From positions 1-35,456 of the forward strand of contig JADFDB010000012.1 of the NCBI GenBank assembly GCA_018263175.1: a stretch of DNA of 35,456 bases, read 5' to 3'. Each line of letters starts with the position of its first letter. The stretch's first letter is position 1. Shown here piece after piece: positions 7,352 through 16,619 of the stretch. The notes beneath the pieces were generated by a model. The model saw only the letters and a list, made by a program, of their open reading frames with translations. It was not told where the DNA came from and did not search any database. This stretch comes from Spirochaetota bacterium. Its GTDB lineage: Bacteria; Spirochaetota; UBA4802; UBA5368. The translations under genes and the position numbers were made by a program.

Positions 7352-7600
7352 GTGAATACCCGTGATGTCATTACTGTAAAAGAGTTGATGGCCATTCTGC
7401 ATAAAATGCCTCAAGAGCTGCCGGTTATGGTAAGCGGATATGAGAGCGGCTATGAACATTTTTATCAACCATCGGTTGCAGAAGTGATCCATTGTCCTGA
7501 TAATATCTACTATGATGGCGAATATCAAATACCTGATGACAGTGATGCCTCGTTACGTATTATGGCCGTTATTCTCGAACGAATGCGGAGGGATGATTGA
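7352..7600 (+). CDS. Hypothetical protein, GTG start
   Basis: 82 residues from a GTG at 7352 preceded by GAGGA at eight bases. Features are KELMAILHKMPQELPVMVSG followed by YESGYEH, a pattern I recall only from unnamed small bacterial proteins, often near toxin-antitoxin genes. The remainder is acidic. There is no signal peptide or membrane segment. It follows the previous gene by five bases, and their products may act together. Function is unknown. Confidence 0.65.
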   Translation: MNTRDVITVKELMAILHKMPQELPVMVSGYESGYEHFYQPSVAEVIHCPDNIYYDGEYQIPDDSDASLRIMAVILERMRRDD

Positions 7601-7621
7601 TATTTTGAAAACGGTAGTGGG

Positions 7622-7649
7622 TTGTATTTTTGTAAAAATGATATAAATA
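7622..7649 (+). promoter_or_regulatory. Weak candidate promoter of the second toxin-antitoxin pair
   Basis: TTGTAT (7622-7627) and TAAATA (7644-7649) are 16 bp apart in a very AT-rich gap 60 bp upstream of the antitoxin start. An overlapping TATAAA has only 14-bp spacing. Position and composition support a promoter here, but the exact boxes are uncertain. Confidence 0.35.
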
Positions 7650-7708
7650 AACACTTGCAGCCAGAATTTCATTACATTACGTTTAATCTCGGAAGCTGAG
7701 AGGAAACC

Positions 7709-7933
7709 ATGAAAGGATCGATTATTGATGAAGTCGTTTCTCTGCCGGTCGAAAAACGTGCCGAACTGGTGGATATATTAATCCAGAGCTTAAACCCGCC
7801 GGTTGACGGGGAAATTGATAAGCTATGGGTAAAAGAGGCTGATAATCGGTTTCATGATCTAAAAACGGGCAAAGTAAAGGCGATTCCCGTCGAAGAGGTT
7901 TTCAGTGAGATACACAAGCGGCTCGCTGGATGA
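7709..7933 (+). CDS. Addiction-module antitoxin (Unstab_antitox type)
   Basis: 74 residues. IDEVVSLPVEKRAELVDILI followed by QSLNPP is the hallmark of the small antitoxin family that partners ParE/RelE toxins; the tail VEEVFSEIHKRLAG is also typical. The start at 7709 follows GAGAGGAAACC. The toxin gene overlaps its 3' end but is frameshifted, so this antitoxin may now have no local partner. Confidence 0.87.
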   Translation: MKGSIIDEVVSLPVEKRAELVDILIQSLNPPVDGEIDKLWVKEADNRFHDLKTGKVKAIPVEEVFSEIHKRLAG

Positions 7934-8220
7934 ATATCGTCTTCCATCTGAGGCATCGCGGGAATTCGGCGAAGCTGTTGATTATCATGAAGATCGTGTA
8001 AAGGGCCTCGGTATTGAATTTGTTGCCGAGATATATAGAGGTATTGAGTTGATATCCCAATACCCTGGGATCATGGCCTCTTGTATCGAAACACAATCGA
8101 AGGTTTCTTGTAAGCCGTTTTCCCTATGGATTGATCTATAGAAAAGATGGTGAATCGATTTGTGTTTTGGCGGTAATGCAATTAAATCGAGAACCGCAGT
8201 ACTGGAAGAAGCGTCATTAG
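7905..8220 (+). pseudogene. ParE/RelE-type toxin broken by a single-base frameshift
   Basis: The first frame encodes EYRLPSEASREFGEAVDYHE and GLGIEFVAEIYRGIELISQY, a ParE-like N-terminal half. At GGG (8067-8069) the reading frame shifts. Dropping one G restores SWPLVSKHNRRFLVSRFPYG, then LIYRKDGESICVLAVMQLNR and EPQYWKKRH, stopping at 8220. Together this is a complete toxin of about 98 residues. As written, translation ends at 8141 without the basic C-terminal half. The start is also unclear: GTG 7905 is in frame, while the ATG overlapping the antitoxin stop (7932) is not. A sequencing or assembly error in the G run is the alternative to true decay. Confidence 0.85.
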
Positions 8221-8260
8221 ATTTGTATCATTACGACCACGCTCGCTTCGGTGACGGGCG

Positions 8261-8294
8261 CAGGGCCTTCCTTGGGGACGGCCCTTGCTTTTAT
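8261..8294 (+). terminator. Candidate intrinsic terminator after the toxin gene
   Basis: AGGGCC (8262-8267) pairs with GGCCCT (8280-8285) around a 12-base loop, and is followed by TGCTTTTATT. It lies 40 bases after the restored toxin stop and would end the island's last transcription unit. Confidence 0.5.
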
Positions 8295-8342
8295 TCATCC
8301 TTCCCTTTCCCTCTCCGGCGGGAATGTTTCCGGATACGGCGG

Positions 8343-8390
8343 CCCGGTGCAGCGGAGAACAGGGGCTTGCAAGCCCTTGTTCACACCGGG
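8343..8390. repeat. Two-tier stem-loop upstream of the nifU-like/fdhD/N-degron operon
   Basis: An outer stem pairs CCCGGTG (8343-8349) with CACCGGG (8384-8390). Inside it, 8358-8381 is a 24-bp palindrome with one mismatch, centred on GGGCTTGCAAGCCC. It ends 91 bases before the first gene and has no T-run. The rest of the 8221-8481 gap shows no gene; a TTGACA at 8417-8422 has no convincing -10. It could be an RNA leader structure, an operator or a dispersed repeat. Confidence 0.6.
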
Positions 8391-8481
8391 AGATGGGATG
8401 CTAAGCTATGTTGTAATTGACATGAATATCGCCCGCGTACGCCCATGGAACGGCGGATCGTGTCCCGTAAAGGGCAAGCAC

Positions 8482-8850
8482 ATGAAAAACCCGGTACTTA
8501 AAGATCATTTCCTCCATCCACGCCGCATGGGAGAGGTCGATCAGCCGACCGGCAGGGCGCTGGTGAAGAGCGACACCTGCAGCGACCTCGTACGCATGAC
8601 CGTGCGCCTCGACGGCGAGGGCGTCGTCGAGGATATTAAGACGCAGGTGTACGGATGCGGTTACGCTATTGCCGGGGCCTCGTTCTTCAACGAGTATGCG
8701 CACGGCAGGCGCGCTTCGGAGCTCGCTCGCACGGCAGCCGACCTGTTCGCAGACTTGATCGGCGATGTTCCGGAGGGAAACAGGGGCTGTATCTTGCTCG
8801 CGCTTTCAGCATTTAAAAAAATAGTCCGCGCCGCAGACGGAGGTGGATGA
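8482..8850 (+). CDS. NifU/IscU-like iron-sulfur scaffold protein
   Basis: 122 residues of the IscU/NifU N-terminal family, on which Fe-S clusters are assembled from iron and cysteine-derived sulfur. Three cluster cysteines are present: Cys33 (SDTCSD, with the assisting Asp35), Cys59 (YGCGYAIAGAS) and Cys103 (GNRGCILLAL). The usual PxCGD is changed to DTCSD, so this is a diverged branch rather than housekeeping IscU. ATG 8482 gives the family N-terminus (MKNPVLKDHFLHPRRMGEVD); longer in-frame starts are unsupported. Its stop is one base before fdhD, so the two are coupled. I infer a cluster-delivery or sulfur-handling role linked to formate dehydrogenase maturation. No IscS or other Isc gene is present in the window. 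Confidence 0.82.
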   Translation: MKNPVLKDHFLHPRRMGEVDQPTGRALVKSDTCSDLVRMTVRLDGEGVVEDIKTQVYGCGYAIAGASFFNEYAHGRRASELARTAADLFADLIGDVPEGNRGCILLALSAFKKIVRAADGGG

Positions 8851-8851
8851 C

Positions 8852-9634
8852 ATGGCGCTGCCGCAGCACGTCATGGTCGCCGCATTCGAGTGTGCGGGGA
8901 CGGAGATCGGACCGATCGAGCTTCCGGTGAGCGCCGAGTATTCGTTTACGCTTTCGGTAAACGGCAATCCCTTCGTTTCGATTGTGTGCTCGGGCAGCGA
9001 CCTCGAACAACTGGCGCTGGGGCACCTCGCGGCCGAGGGCGTCATACGCTCGGCGGACGAAGTGCGCTCCATCGAGATCGACGAAGGGGCCTTCTCGATC
9101 AATGTGAGCACAGCGGAGAGCGACGAATTGCTGGACCGCCTGTTTCGCATCCGCTCCATCGCCTCCGGATGCGGCCAATCCGCCGCGGGGCCCGCGGATG
9201 CCGTCCGACGGCCGCACGGCAAAGTCCCACGGGTCGGGGCGGCCGTCGTTATCGCGAGCATGAGGGAATTCCTGCGCTCCTCGGAGATCCACACGCTCAC
9301 GCACGGCGTGCACAGCGCGGCCCTCTATTCCGTGGATGGCACGCGGCTCTGTTTCTTCGACGAGATCGGTCGGCACAACGCCATCGACAAGATCCTCGGT
9401 TGCGCGCTGAAAGAAGGCATCCCGCTCGAGCGCTCGATGATCCTCTCGACCGGCAGGCTCGCGAGCGAGATCGTTTTGAAGGCGATAGCAGTCTCGGCGC
9501 CGGTGCTCATCTCGCGGGCCGCTCCGACCACGCGCAGTATCGAGCTCGCGCGGCGCGCCGGCATGCTCATGATCGGGGGCGTGCGCCCTTCGGGATTCTA
9601 TATCTTCAGCGGGGAAGGCTTTGTCGAATGCTGA
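8852..9634 (+). CDS. fdhD: FdhD-like formate dehydrogenase maturation protein
   Basis: 260 residues. FdhD passes sulfur from IscS to the molybdenum/tungsten bis-MGD cofactor so that formate dehydrogenase becomes active. The C-terminal half is unmistakable: EIGRHNAIDKILGCALKEG, STGRLASEIVLKA, and RAAPTTRSIELARRAGMLMI. The sulfur-carrying CxxC of E. coli FdhD appears here as SGCGQS, with Cys107 present and the second cysteine replaced by Ser110. One cysteine can still carry a persulfide, but the mechanism may differ. The start ATG at 8852 has GGAGG eight bases upstream; GTG 8843 is possible. The end overlaps bpt by seven bases. No formate dehydrogenase subunit lies in this window. Confidence 0.9.
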   Translation: MALPQHVMVAAFECAGTEIGPIELPVSAEYSFTLSVNGNPFVSIVCSGSDLEQLALGHLAAEGVIRSADEVRSIEIDEGAFSINVSTAESDELLDRLFRIRSIASGCGQSAAGPADAVRRPHGKVPRVGAAVVIASMREFLRSSEIHTLTHGVHSAALYSVDGTRLCFFDEIGRHNAIDKILGCALKEGIPLERSMILSTGRLASEIVLKAIAVSAPVLISRAAPTTRSIELARRAGMLMIGGVRPSGFYIFSGEGFVEC

Positions 9635-10323
9635 TTTTGCAGGAGCGGCGGCTCTCCGAGGAGGCGGAGTGCCCCTACCTTCCCGGCCGCACCGCGCGCT
9701 TCGAATATTTCTTTGCGCAGGATCTCGACGGCGGCGATCTCGAGGAGCTCCTTTCGGCGGGATGGAGGAAGTTCGGCCGGTACTTTTTCAGGCCCGAGTG
9801 CCCGGGCTGTAGAAGCTGTGTTCCGCTCAGGGTCCCGGTGGCCGGCTTCAGGCCGTCGAAGGGCCAGCGCCGCGTCATCAGCAAAAACAGAAATACCGGT
9901 GTGCGCTTCGGGGCGCTCAGGCCCATGCCCGAGATATTTTCCATATACGAGGAACACAGCCGGGACCGTTTCGGCAGGAAGGCGGAGCTCGATGAATTTC
10001 TCTTTAACTTTTATCAGCCCTCCTGTCCTGGTGTGCAGTCGGAATACTACGTGAGCGGGAAGCTGATGGCGGCGGGTTTTTTAGACCGGTCGAGCACGGG
10101 GCTCTCGAGCGTCTATTTTGTCTTCAGATCGGAATTCGCGCGCCACAGCCCCGGCATCTACAGCGTTATCAGGGAAATTGAGCTTGCCGGAAGCCTGGCC
10201 CTGCCGTATTATTATCTCGGGTACCATGTGGAGGGCTGTGCGCGCATGGAGTACAAGGCGGGCTTCCGTCCGCATCAGCGGTATTCGTGGGACGAATCCC
10301 GCTGGTTCGATGCGCAGCAGTGA
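9628..10323 (+). CDS. bpt: Aspartate/glutamate leucyltransferase (Bpt)
   Basis: 231 residues, the length of bacterial Bpt and much shorter than eukaryotic ATE1. Bpt moves leucine from Leu-tRNA to proteins with N-terminal Asp or Glu, making them N-degrons. The N-domain has AECPYLPGRTARFEYFF and a cysteine cluster PECPGCRSCVPLRVPV (C58, C61, C64, with C15). The GNAT-like C-domain has YYLGYHVEGCARMEYKAGFR. Eukaryotic ATE1 binds an Fe-S cluster through N-terminal cysteines, and whether this protein does so is unknown, but the IscU-like neighbour makes it a fair question. The start overlaps the fdhD stop. An arginyltransferase specificity cannot be excluded by sequence alone. Confidence 0.9.
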   Translation: MLILQERRLSEEAECPYLPGRTARFEYFFAQDLDGGDLEELLSAGWRKFGRYFFRPECPGCRSCVPLRVPVAGFRPSKGQRRVISKNRNTGVRFGALRPMPEIFSIYEEHSRDRFGRKAELDEFLFNFYQPSCPGVQSEYYVSGKLMAAGFLDRSSTGLSSVYFVFRSEFARHSPGIYSVIREIELAGSLALPYYYLGYHVEGCARMEYKAGFRPHQRYSWDESRWFDAQQ

Positions 10324-10398
10324 CGCATGCCGGGCGAGGGCGAAAGATGCGCGCGTATATGAATAAATTTCGTTTCGTATATGAGAGGATAGGGCGGT

Positions 10399-10722
10399 AT
10401 GCCGAACAATCCCGACCGTAATGGCGTCTTCGACGGCGGCCTGAAGGTCGACCGCGAAACGGAGGTCCGGGAACCTAAGATGTACCGGGTCATCCTTCAC
10501 AATGACCACTACACCACGATGGATTTCGTGGTGGAGGTGCTCGTATCGGTGTTTCGAAAGCCGGCCGCCGAGGCGACAAAGATCATGATGGACGTGCACC
10601 GGCGGGGAAAGGGGATGTGCGGCGTGTACACCTACGATATCGCCGCGACGAAGGTGTCGCAGGTGCACGCCATGGCGCGGGCACGGGAGTTCCCGCTCAA
10701 ATGCAGCATGGAAGATGCCTGA
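10399..10722 (+). CDS. clpS: ClpS adaptor of ClpAP protease
   Basis: 107 residues. ClpS binds N-terminal Leu, Phe, Tyr and Trp and hands the protein to ClpA. The pocket residues are present: the Asn of HNDHYTTMDFVVEVL and the His of DVHRRGKGMCGVY, with the later TKVSQVHAMARAREFPLKC also canonical. The second aspartate of the usual NDDYT is histidine here, a local change beside the pocket. An N-terminal tail of about 25 residues precedes the core. It starts 75 bp after bpt, the widest gap of the operon, and is followed ten bases later by clpA. Confidence 0.95.
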   Translation: MPNNPDRNGVFDGGLKVDRETEVREPKMYRVILHNDHYTTMDFVVEVLVSVFRKPAAEATKIMMDVHRRGKGMCGVYTYDIAATKVSQVHAMARAREFPLKCSMEDA

Positions 10723-10732
10723 GGATGGAGCG

Positions 10733-13024
<2,292 letters not shown>

Positions 13025-13033
13025 GAGGGGCCC

Positions 13034-13741
13034 GTGCCGATCTACCGCCTGTGCGAGGACATCATCTTTCCCCCGGCCGAGCTTGCCGCCAGGAGCGGCA
13101 TCCTCGCAGTGGGCGGCGACCTGTCGTCCCGGCGTCTCGTCGAGGCGTATCGAAACGGCATCTTCCCCTGGTATTCGGACGACGACCCGATCATCTGGTG
13201 GTCGCCCGATCCGCGCTACGTCCTCTTTCCAGGGGAACTTCGGGTCTCGCGCAGCATGCGGCAGACCATAAAGCGGGAGATCTTCTCCATCACCTTCGAC
13301 AGGGATTTTCGCGGCGTGATCGGGGCCTGCCGCTCAAGCCGCCGGCGTAAGGAGAAAGGCACCTGGATCACCGACGAGATGCTCGAGGCCTATACGGAGC
13401 TTTTCGAGCTGGGGCTCGCCCACTCGGTCGAGGCATGGAAGGACGATCGGCTTGCCGGCGGCCTTTACGGCGTTTCGCTGGGCGGCTGCTTCTTCGGCGA
13501 GTCGATGTTCGCGGCGGTGTCTAACGCCTCGAAGGCGGCGTTCGTCGCGCTCGTGGAGCGGCTCCGCTCGCGTGGCTTCACGCTCATCGACTGCCAGGTG
13601 CATACGGCGCACCTGGAGAGCCTCGGGGCGCGGGGAATACCGCGCGCGTATTTCCTGGAGCTTCTCGCGGAGGCGTTGAAGATGCCGACGCTCCGCGGGA
13701 ACTGGGGCGAGCTTCAGGAGGCGCGTCAGGAGCTTTTATAA
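13034..13741 (+). CDS. aat: Leucyl/phenylalanyl-tRNA-protein transferase (Aat)
   Basis: 235 residues from a GTG start after GAGAGGGG, nine bases past clpA. Aat adds Leu or Phe to proteins with N-terminal Lys or Arg, the second branch of the bacterial N-degron pathway. Family motifs are FPPAELAARSGILAVGGDLS, GIFPWYSDDDPIIWWSPDPR, KGTWITDEM and GGLYGVSLGGCFFGESMF, followed by LIDCQVHTAHLESLGARGIP. It completes the set bpt-clpS-clpA-aat. The stop lies 11 bases from the stop of the convergent gene, with no room for a separate terminator. Confidence 0.96.
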   Translation: MPIYRLCEDIIFPPAELAARSGILAVGGDLSSRRLVEAYRNGIFPWYSDDDPIIWWSPDPRYVLFPGELRVSRSMRQTIKREIFSITFDRDFRGVIGACRSSRRRKEKGTWITDEMLEAYTELFELGLAHSVEAWKDDRLAGGLYGVSLGGCFFGESMFAAVSNASKAAFVALVERLRSRGFTLIDCQVHTAHLESLGARGIPRAYFLELLAEALKMPTLRGNWGELQEARQELL

Positions 13742-13752
13742 AAGACCCTCCC

Positions 13753-16383
13753 TCAGCGCGCCATCGACTCGAAAACGGCATCGAGGTGCGCCTTGAAGGC
13801 CGTATAGCGGTCGCGAGGCGTCAGGCCCGATACCACGATCGCCCCCTCGCCCTCGCCCAGCACGTAGACCTCCATGACGTTTTTCCCTGGGCTCCGGGCG
13901 AGCGTCCAGAAATAGTCCATGTTTTCCGTCTTCCCCCATCGCTGCTTGACGATCCCGGCGCCGCGCTCCTTCGCCCAGCGCGCGCTGATCTCGTTCAGCA
14001 TCCTTCCGCCGGCCTGCACGCGCGCGATCGTGATGCTCGCCGATTTATCGGAGCTCGTGAAGCGCCTGATTACCCCGCCGGCCGCCTCCTCGCCCGCCGG
14101 CTCGCTCTCGATCCATCCCGCGGGAACGAGCGGCGAGCCTCCGTGCGCCGGGCGCTCGTTCGACGGCGCCGGTCCGTCGGCCGCGTCGGCAGGTGCACGT
14201 TTCGCCTGCCAGAGCATGCGGTGGTACATCCCGGCGAGGCGGTGTGCGGCCTTGCGGTCGATCTCCTCGAAGTTCGAGCCGTTCATCGTCCACGATGCCA
14301 CCATAACGGAGGGCGGATCATTCAGCGCCGTTTTCTTTTCGGCGAGTTCCTCCGCGGAGGGCGGGTTGTGCAGTTCGATGCCGCGCCGGCGGTAGTGGTT
14401 GACGAGCGTGAGGACCCGCGCGATCTCGACGGCTATTTCGCGGCGCAGGTAGGCGGCGGTGGACCGCTCAGCGCGCAGGGCGCCGGAGTCGAAAGGGCCG
14501 GCCAGGCCGAGCAGGGTCTTTTTGGCGATCACCTCGTCAAAATGCCCCGGCTTTTCTCCACGGGACAGGGCCGCGTCCATTTCGCCGTACAGCTTCGCGT
14601 AGCGTTTAAGCGCGTCGTCCGTGTAGTTCAGGCGGGAGTATACCGCCGAATACTCGTCGATCCTCTTCATCATCTGCATTATTTCGAAATTGGCCGTCCT
14701 GCCTTCAGCGGCTTCGGAAACGCCGGCTTCCTTCTTCGCCAGGGATGCGACGTTTTTAGAAAACGCTGAGAGGCGCGCGCCATTAACGCTCCGGGCCGTT
14801 TTGAGCTCATCGTTGAAGGCCGCACGCAGGGCGCGGACCTCGCCGTACTGCGCGGCGGTGAGGAAACGGGCCGCATTTTTGTCCAGGCTCATGGAATTGC
14901 CCGCGGCTCGGAGCAGCGCCTCGATGTTCCGCGCGGCGATCGCGTAGCGACGCTGCAGTACCGGGTGCCGGAGCGCGGCAAGGCTTTCGCCGTCGGTGGC
15001 GAGCTTATCGGCGAAGGCGAGGTATTCGCGGTTCGCCGCCATGCGCGCCTTCAATTCCGCGACGATCGCCCCGCCGTCGAGGCTTTTCCCGTTGGAGAGC
15101 CAGCGGAGGAAGCGCATGGAGCGCAGGGCATAGCCCCGGACGAGCGCCATGCGGTCGGCGAAAACGGCCTTTGCCTGCAAAAACTCCTTTTCGTTCGCGA
15201 CCTCACCGCCCATGCCGTCGTCCCTTATCCTCTGCAGGCGCTCCTCTCCGAGGAGAAAGCCGGCGCTCGTTTCGGCGGTGTATTTATCGATGATCGCCGA
15301 CAGGTTTTTCCCCGCTGCGGTGAAAAACGCGGCGTCTTCACCGCCGCGCACCGAGGCGGCGGCTGCGCGCCGCGCCTCGTCGAGGTCGCGGAAGAGCATG
15401 GTGCCGTCGGGATTCACGGGCATCTTTATAAAGATTCCTGTCCCCGATAGCGCACCGCCCGCGGCCGGGTCGATGTTACGGCGGTCGAAATAGCGCAGCG
15501 CCGCCCTGGAGAAGATGAGGCGCTCCGTCCCGGCCGTCTCGTCGAGCAGGGTGCGCAGCTTGACCGGCGCAATGTACTCCCCGCCGGTGTCGGCCATCTC
15601 CCTGATCTCTTTCATGAGCGAGAGCCGTCCGCCGATTCTTGCGCGCACCGATTGCCATGAAGGTGAGGAAGCCAGGTCGGCCCGGGTGATGGAAATTTGC
15701 GAGGTGGTGATGAGCGCGGAACACTCCGCGAGCGCTTTTTCGATGACGATGCGGCGGACCTCGCCCGGCGAGGCGGTCGGGGCCGCGTCGCGTACCACGC
15801 TCCCGGCGGTTGCGGCGACGATGCGCGCGCGGAGGCCGTCGCTGGAACGCATGACCGCGGAGAGAAAGGCCTCGAGTGTGCAGTACTGCCACTCGATCCG
15901 CGAGATGTCGCCGGCAAGTATCGCGTCGAGAAGCTCGTCGTCGGCGGTCCCGATGAAGCCTGTCATCATCCACCGGAGCTCGTTAGCGGCCGCCTCCCTG
16001 ACGGCGCGGTAGTTGTCCCGGTGGCCGGCGGATGCCGTCAGATACTCGAGAAGACAGGCTGAGTAAACGCTCCCAGTGATTTTTCCCGAAGCCGCGCGCA
16101 CCTCGCTCTCCGTAAGGGTAGCGTTCTCATGGACGGGAGCATTGCCGTCGGCCGGCCCGCCTTCGAACGCGCGGATGAGCTCTTCGGCGCGGGCGATGTC
16201 GCTCTGGACGAGTCCGAGCACCGCGGGATCGATCATTGCGTTCTTTTGTAGCAGGGCCTGTTCGCCGCGCAGATTTCTGAGTCGTATTTTCCACCAGTCG
16301 CGTCGCTGGCCGCCCGTATAGGCCGACAGGTCGGTCAGCATGAATAGAATAAGCACGACACCGAGGATATGGCGCCTGTTCAT
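13753..16383 (-). CDS. Large exported helical protein of unknown function
   Basis: 876 residues. The N-terminus (RRHILGVVLILFMLTDLSAY) is a signal peptide or anchor. The bulk (about 25-720) is Ala-, Arg- and Glu-rich with few predicted turns, suggesting a long mainly helical scaffold, but I see no clear heptad repeat. A low-complexity Pro/Ala/Gly linker (about 728-755) leads to a compact C-terminal domain (about 756-876, containing MEVYVLGEGEGAIVVSGLTP and ending in FKAHLDAVFESMAR) with a beta-alpha pattern. I do not recognise a family. Codon use matches the surrounding high-GC genes and the reading frame is unbroken, so the gene is real. It is transcribed alone, convergent with aat. A role in the periplasm or envelope is inferred from the leader only. 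Confidence 0.8.
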   Translation of the reverse strand: MNRRHILGVVLILFMLTDLSAYTGGQRRDWWKIRLRNLRGEQALLQKNAMIDPAVLGLVQSDIARAEELIRAFEGGPADGNAPVHENATLTESEVRAASGKITGSVYSACLLEYLTASAGHRDNYRAVREAAANELRWMMTGFIGTADDELLDAILAGDISRIEWQYCTLEAFLSAVMRSSDGLRARIVAATAGSVVRDAAPTASPGEVRRIVIEKALAECSALITTSQISITRADLASSPSWQSVRARIGGRLSLMKEIREMADTGGEYIAPVKLRTLLDETAGTERLIFSRAALRYFDRRNIDPAAGGALSGTGIFIKMPVNPDGTMLFRDLDEARRAAAASVRGGEDAAFFTAAGKNLSAIIDKYTAETSAGFLLGEERLQRIRDDGMGGEVANEKEFLQAKAVFADRMALVRGYALRSMRFLRWLSNGKSLDGGAIVAELKARMAANREYLAFADKLATDGESLAALRHPVLQRRYAIAARNIEALLRAAGNSMSLDKNAARFLTAAQYGEVRALRAAFNDELKTARSVNGARLSAFSKNVASLAKKEAGVSEAAEGRTANFEIMQMMKRIDEYSAVYSRLNYTDDALKRYAKLYGEMDAALSRGEKPGHFDEVIAKKTLLGLAGPFDSGALRAERSTAAYLRREIAVEIARVLTLVNHYRRRGIELHNPPSAEELAEKKTALNDPPSVMVASWTMNGSNFEEIDRKAAHRLAGMYHRMLWQAKRAPADAADGPAPSNERPAHGGSPLVPAGWIESEPAGEEAAGGVIRRFTSSDKSASITIARVQAGGRMLNEISARWAKERGAGIVKQRWGKTENMDYFWTLARSPGKNVMEVYVLGEGEGAIVVSGLTPRDRYTAFKAHLDAVFESMAR

Positions 16384-16471
16384 TGGGTACGCTCCGGTAC
16401 GGACGGATTTACAGCCTTCAGGTAATTATCGATAAAAACGGCGGATTGGATTAGCACGCCGTCGCCGTCCC

Positions 16472-16579
16472 GGCAATTTCGAATTCAGGATCGCCGACGG
16501 CATGAAGAAGCTCGATGGTACTTACTACCAGGTCTCCAACGGGGCGCGCGGGCAATGGGTCGGGGAGCGGGAGGAGTAG
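16472..16579 (+). other. Possible gene remnant in intergenic space
   Basis: An open stretch of 35 codons ends at TAG 16577 and reads like protein (FEFRIADGMKKLDGTYYQ, then SNGARGQWVGE). It has an internal ATG at 16502 but no ribosome site and no continuation upstream. It may be the tail of a lost gene. The rest of the 16384-16619 gap shows no other gene. Confidence 0.25.
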
Positions 16580-16581
16580 AG

Positions 16582-16608
16582 GGCGCGCCGCGATAGATAC
16601 GGCGCGCC
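16582..16608 (-). terminator. GC-rich hairpin after the enoyl-CoA hydratase gene
   Basis: GGCGCGCCG (16582-16590) pairs with CGGCGCGCC (16600-16608) around nine bases. It sits 12 bases beyond the hydratase stop on the minus strand. No T-run follows, so it would be a weak or factor-assisted terminator, or only a 3'-end stabiliser. Confidence 0.45.
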
Positions 16609-16619
16609 GGTTCGGAAGA

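Noticed and set aside
8417-8445. A promoter using TTGACA at 8417 for the nifU-like/fdhD operon
   Set aside because: No acceptable -10 hexamer lies 15-19 bp downstream, so the true promoter remains unplaced.
13786-14769. A 327-codon plus-strand open frame inside the large minus-strand gene
   Set aside because: It mirrors the codon pattern of the real gene, is Arg/Gly/Val-rich as antisense frames in high-GC DNA are, and has no recognisable motif or ribosome site.
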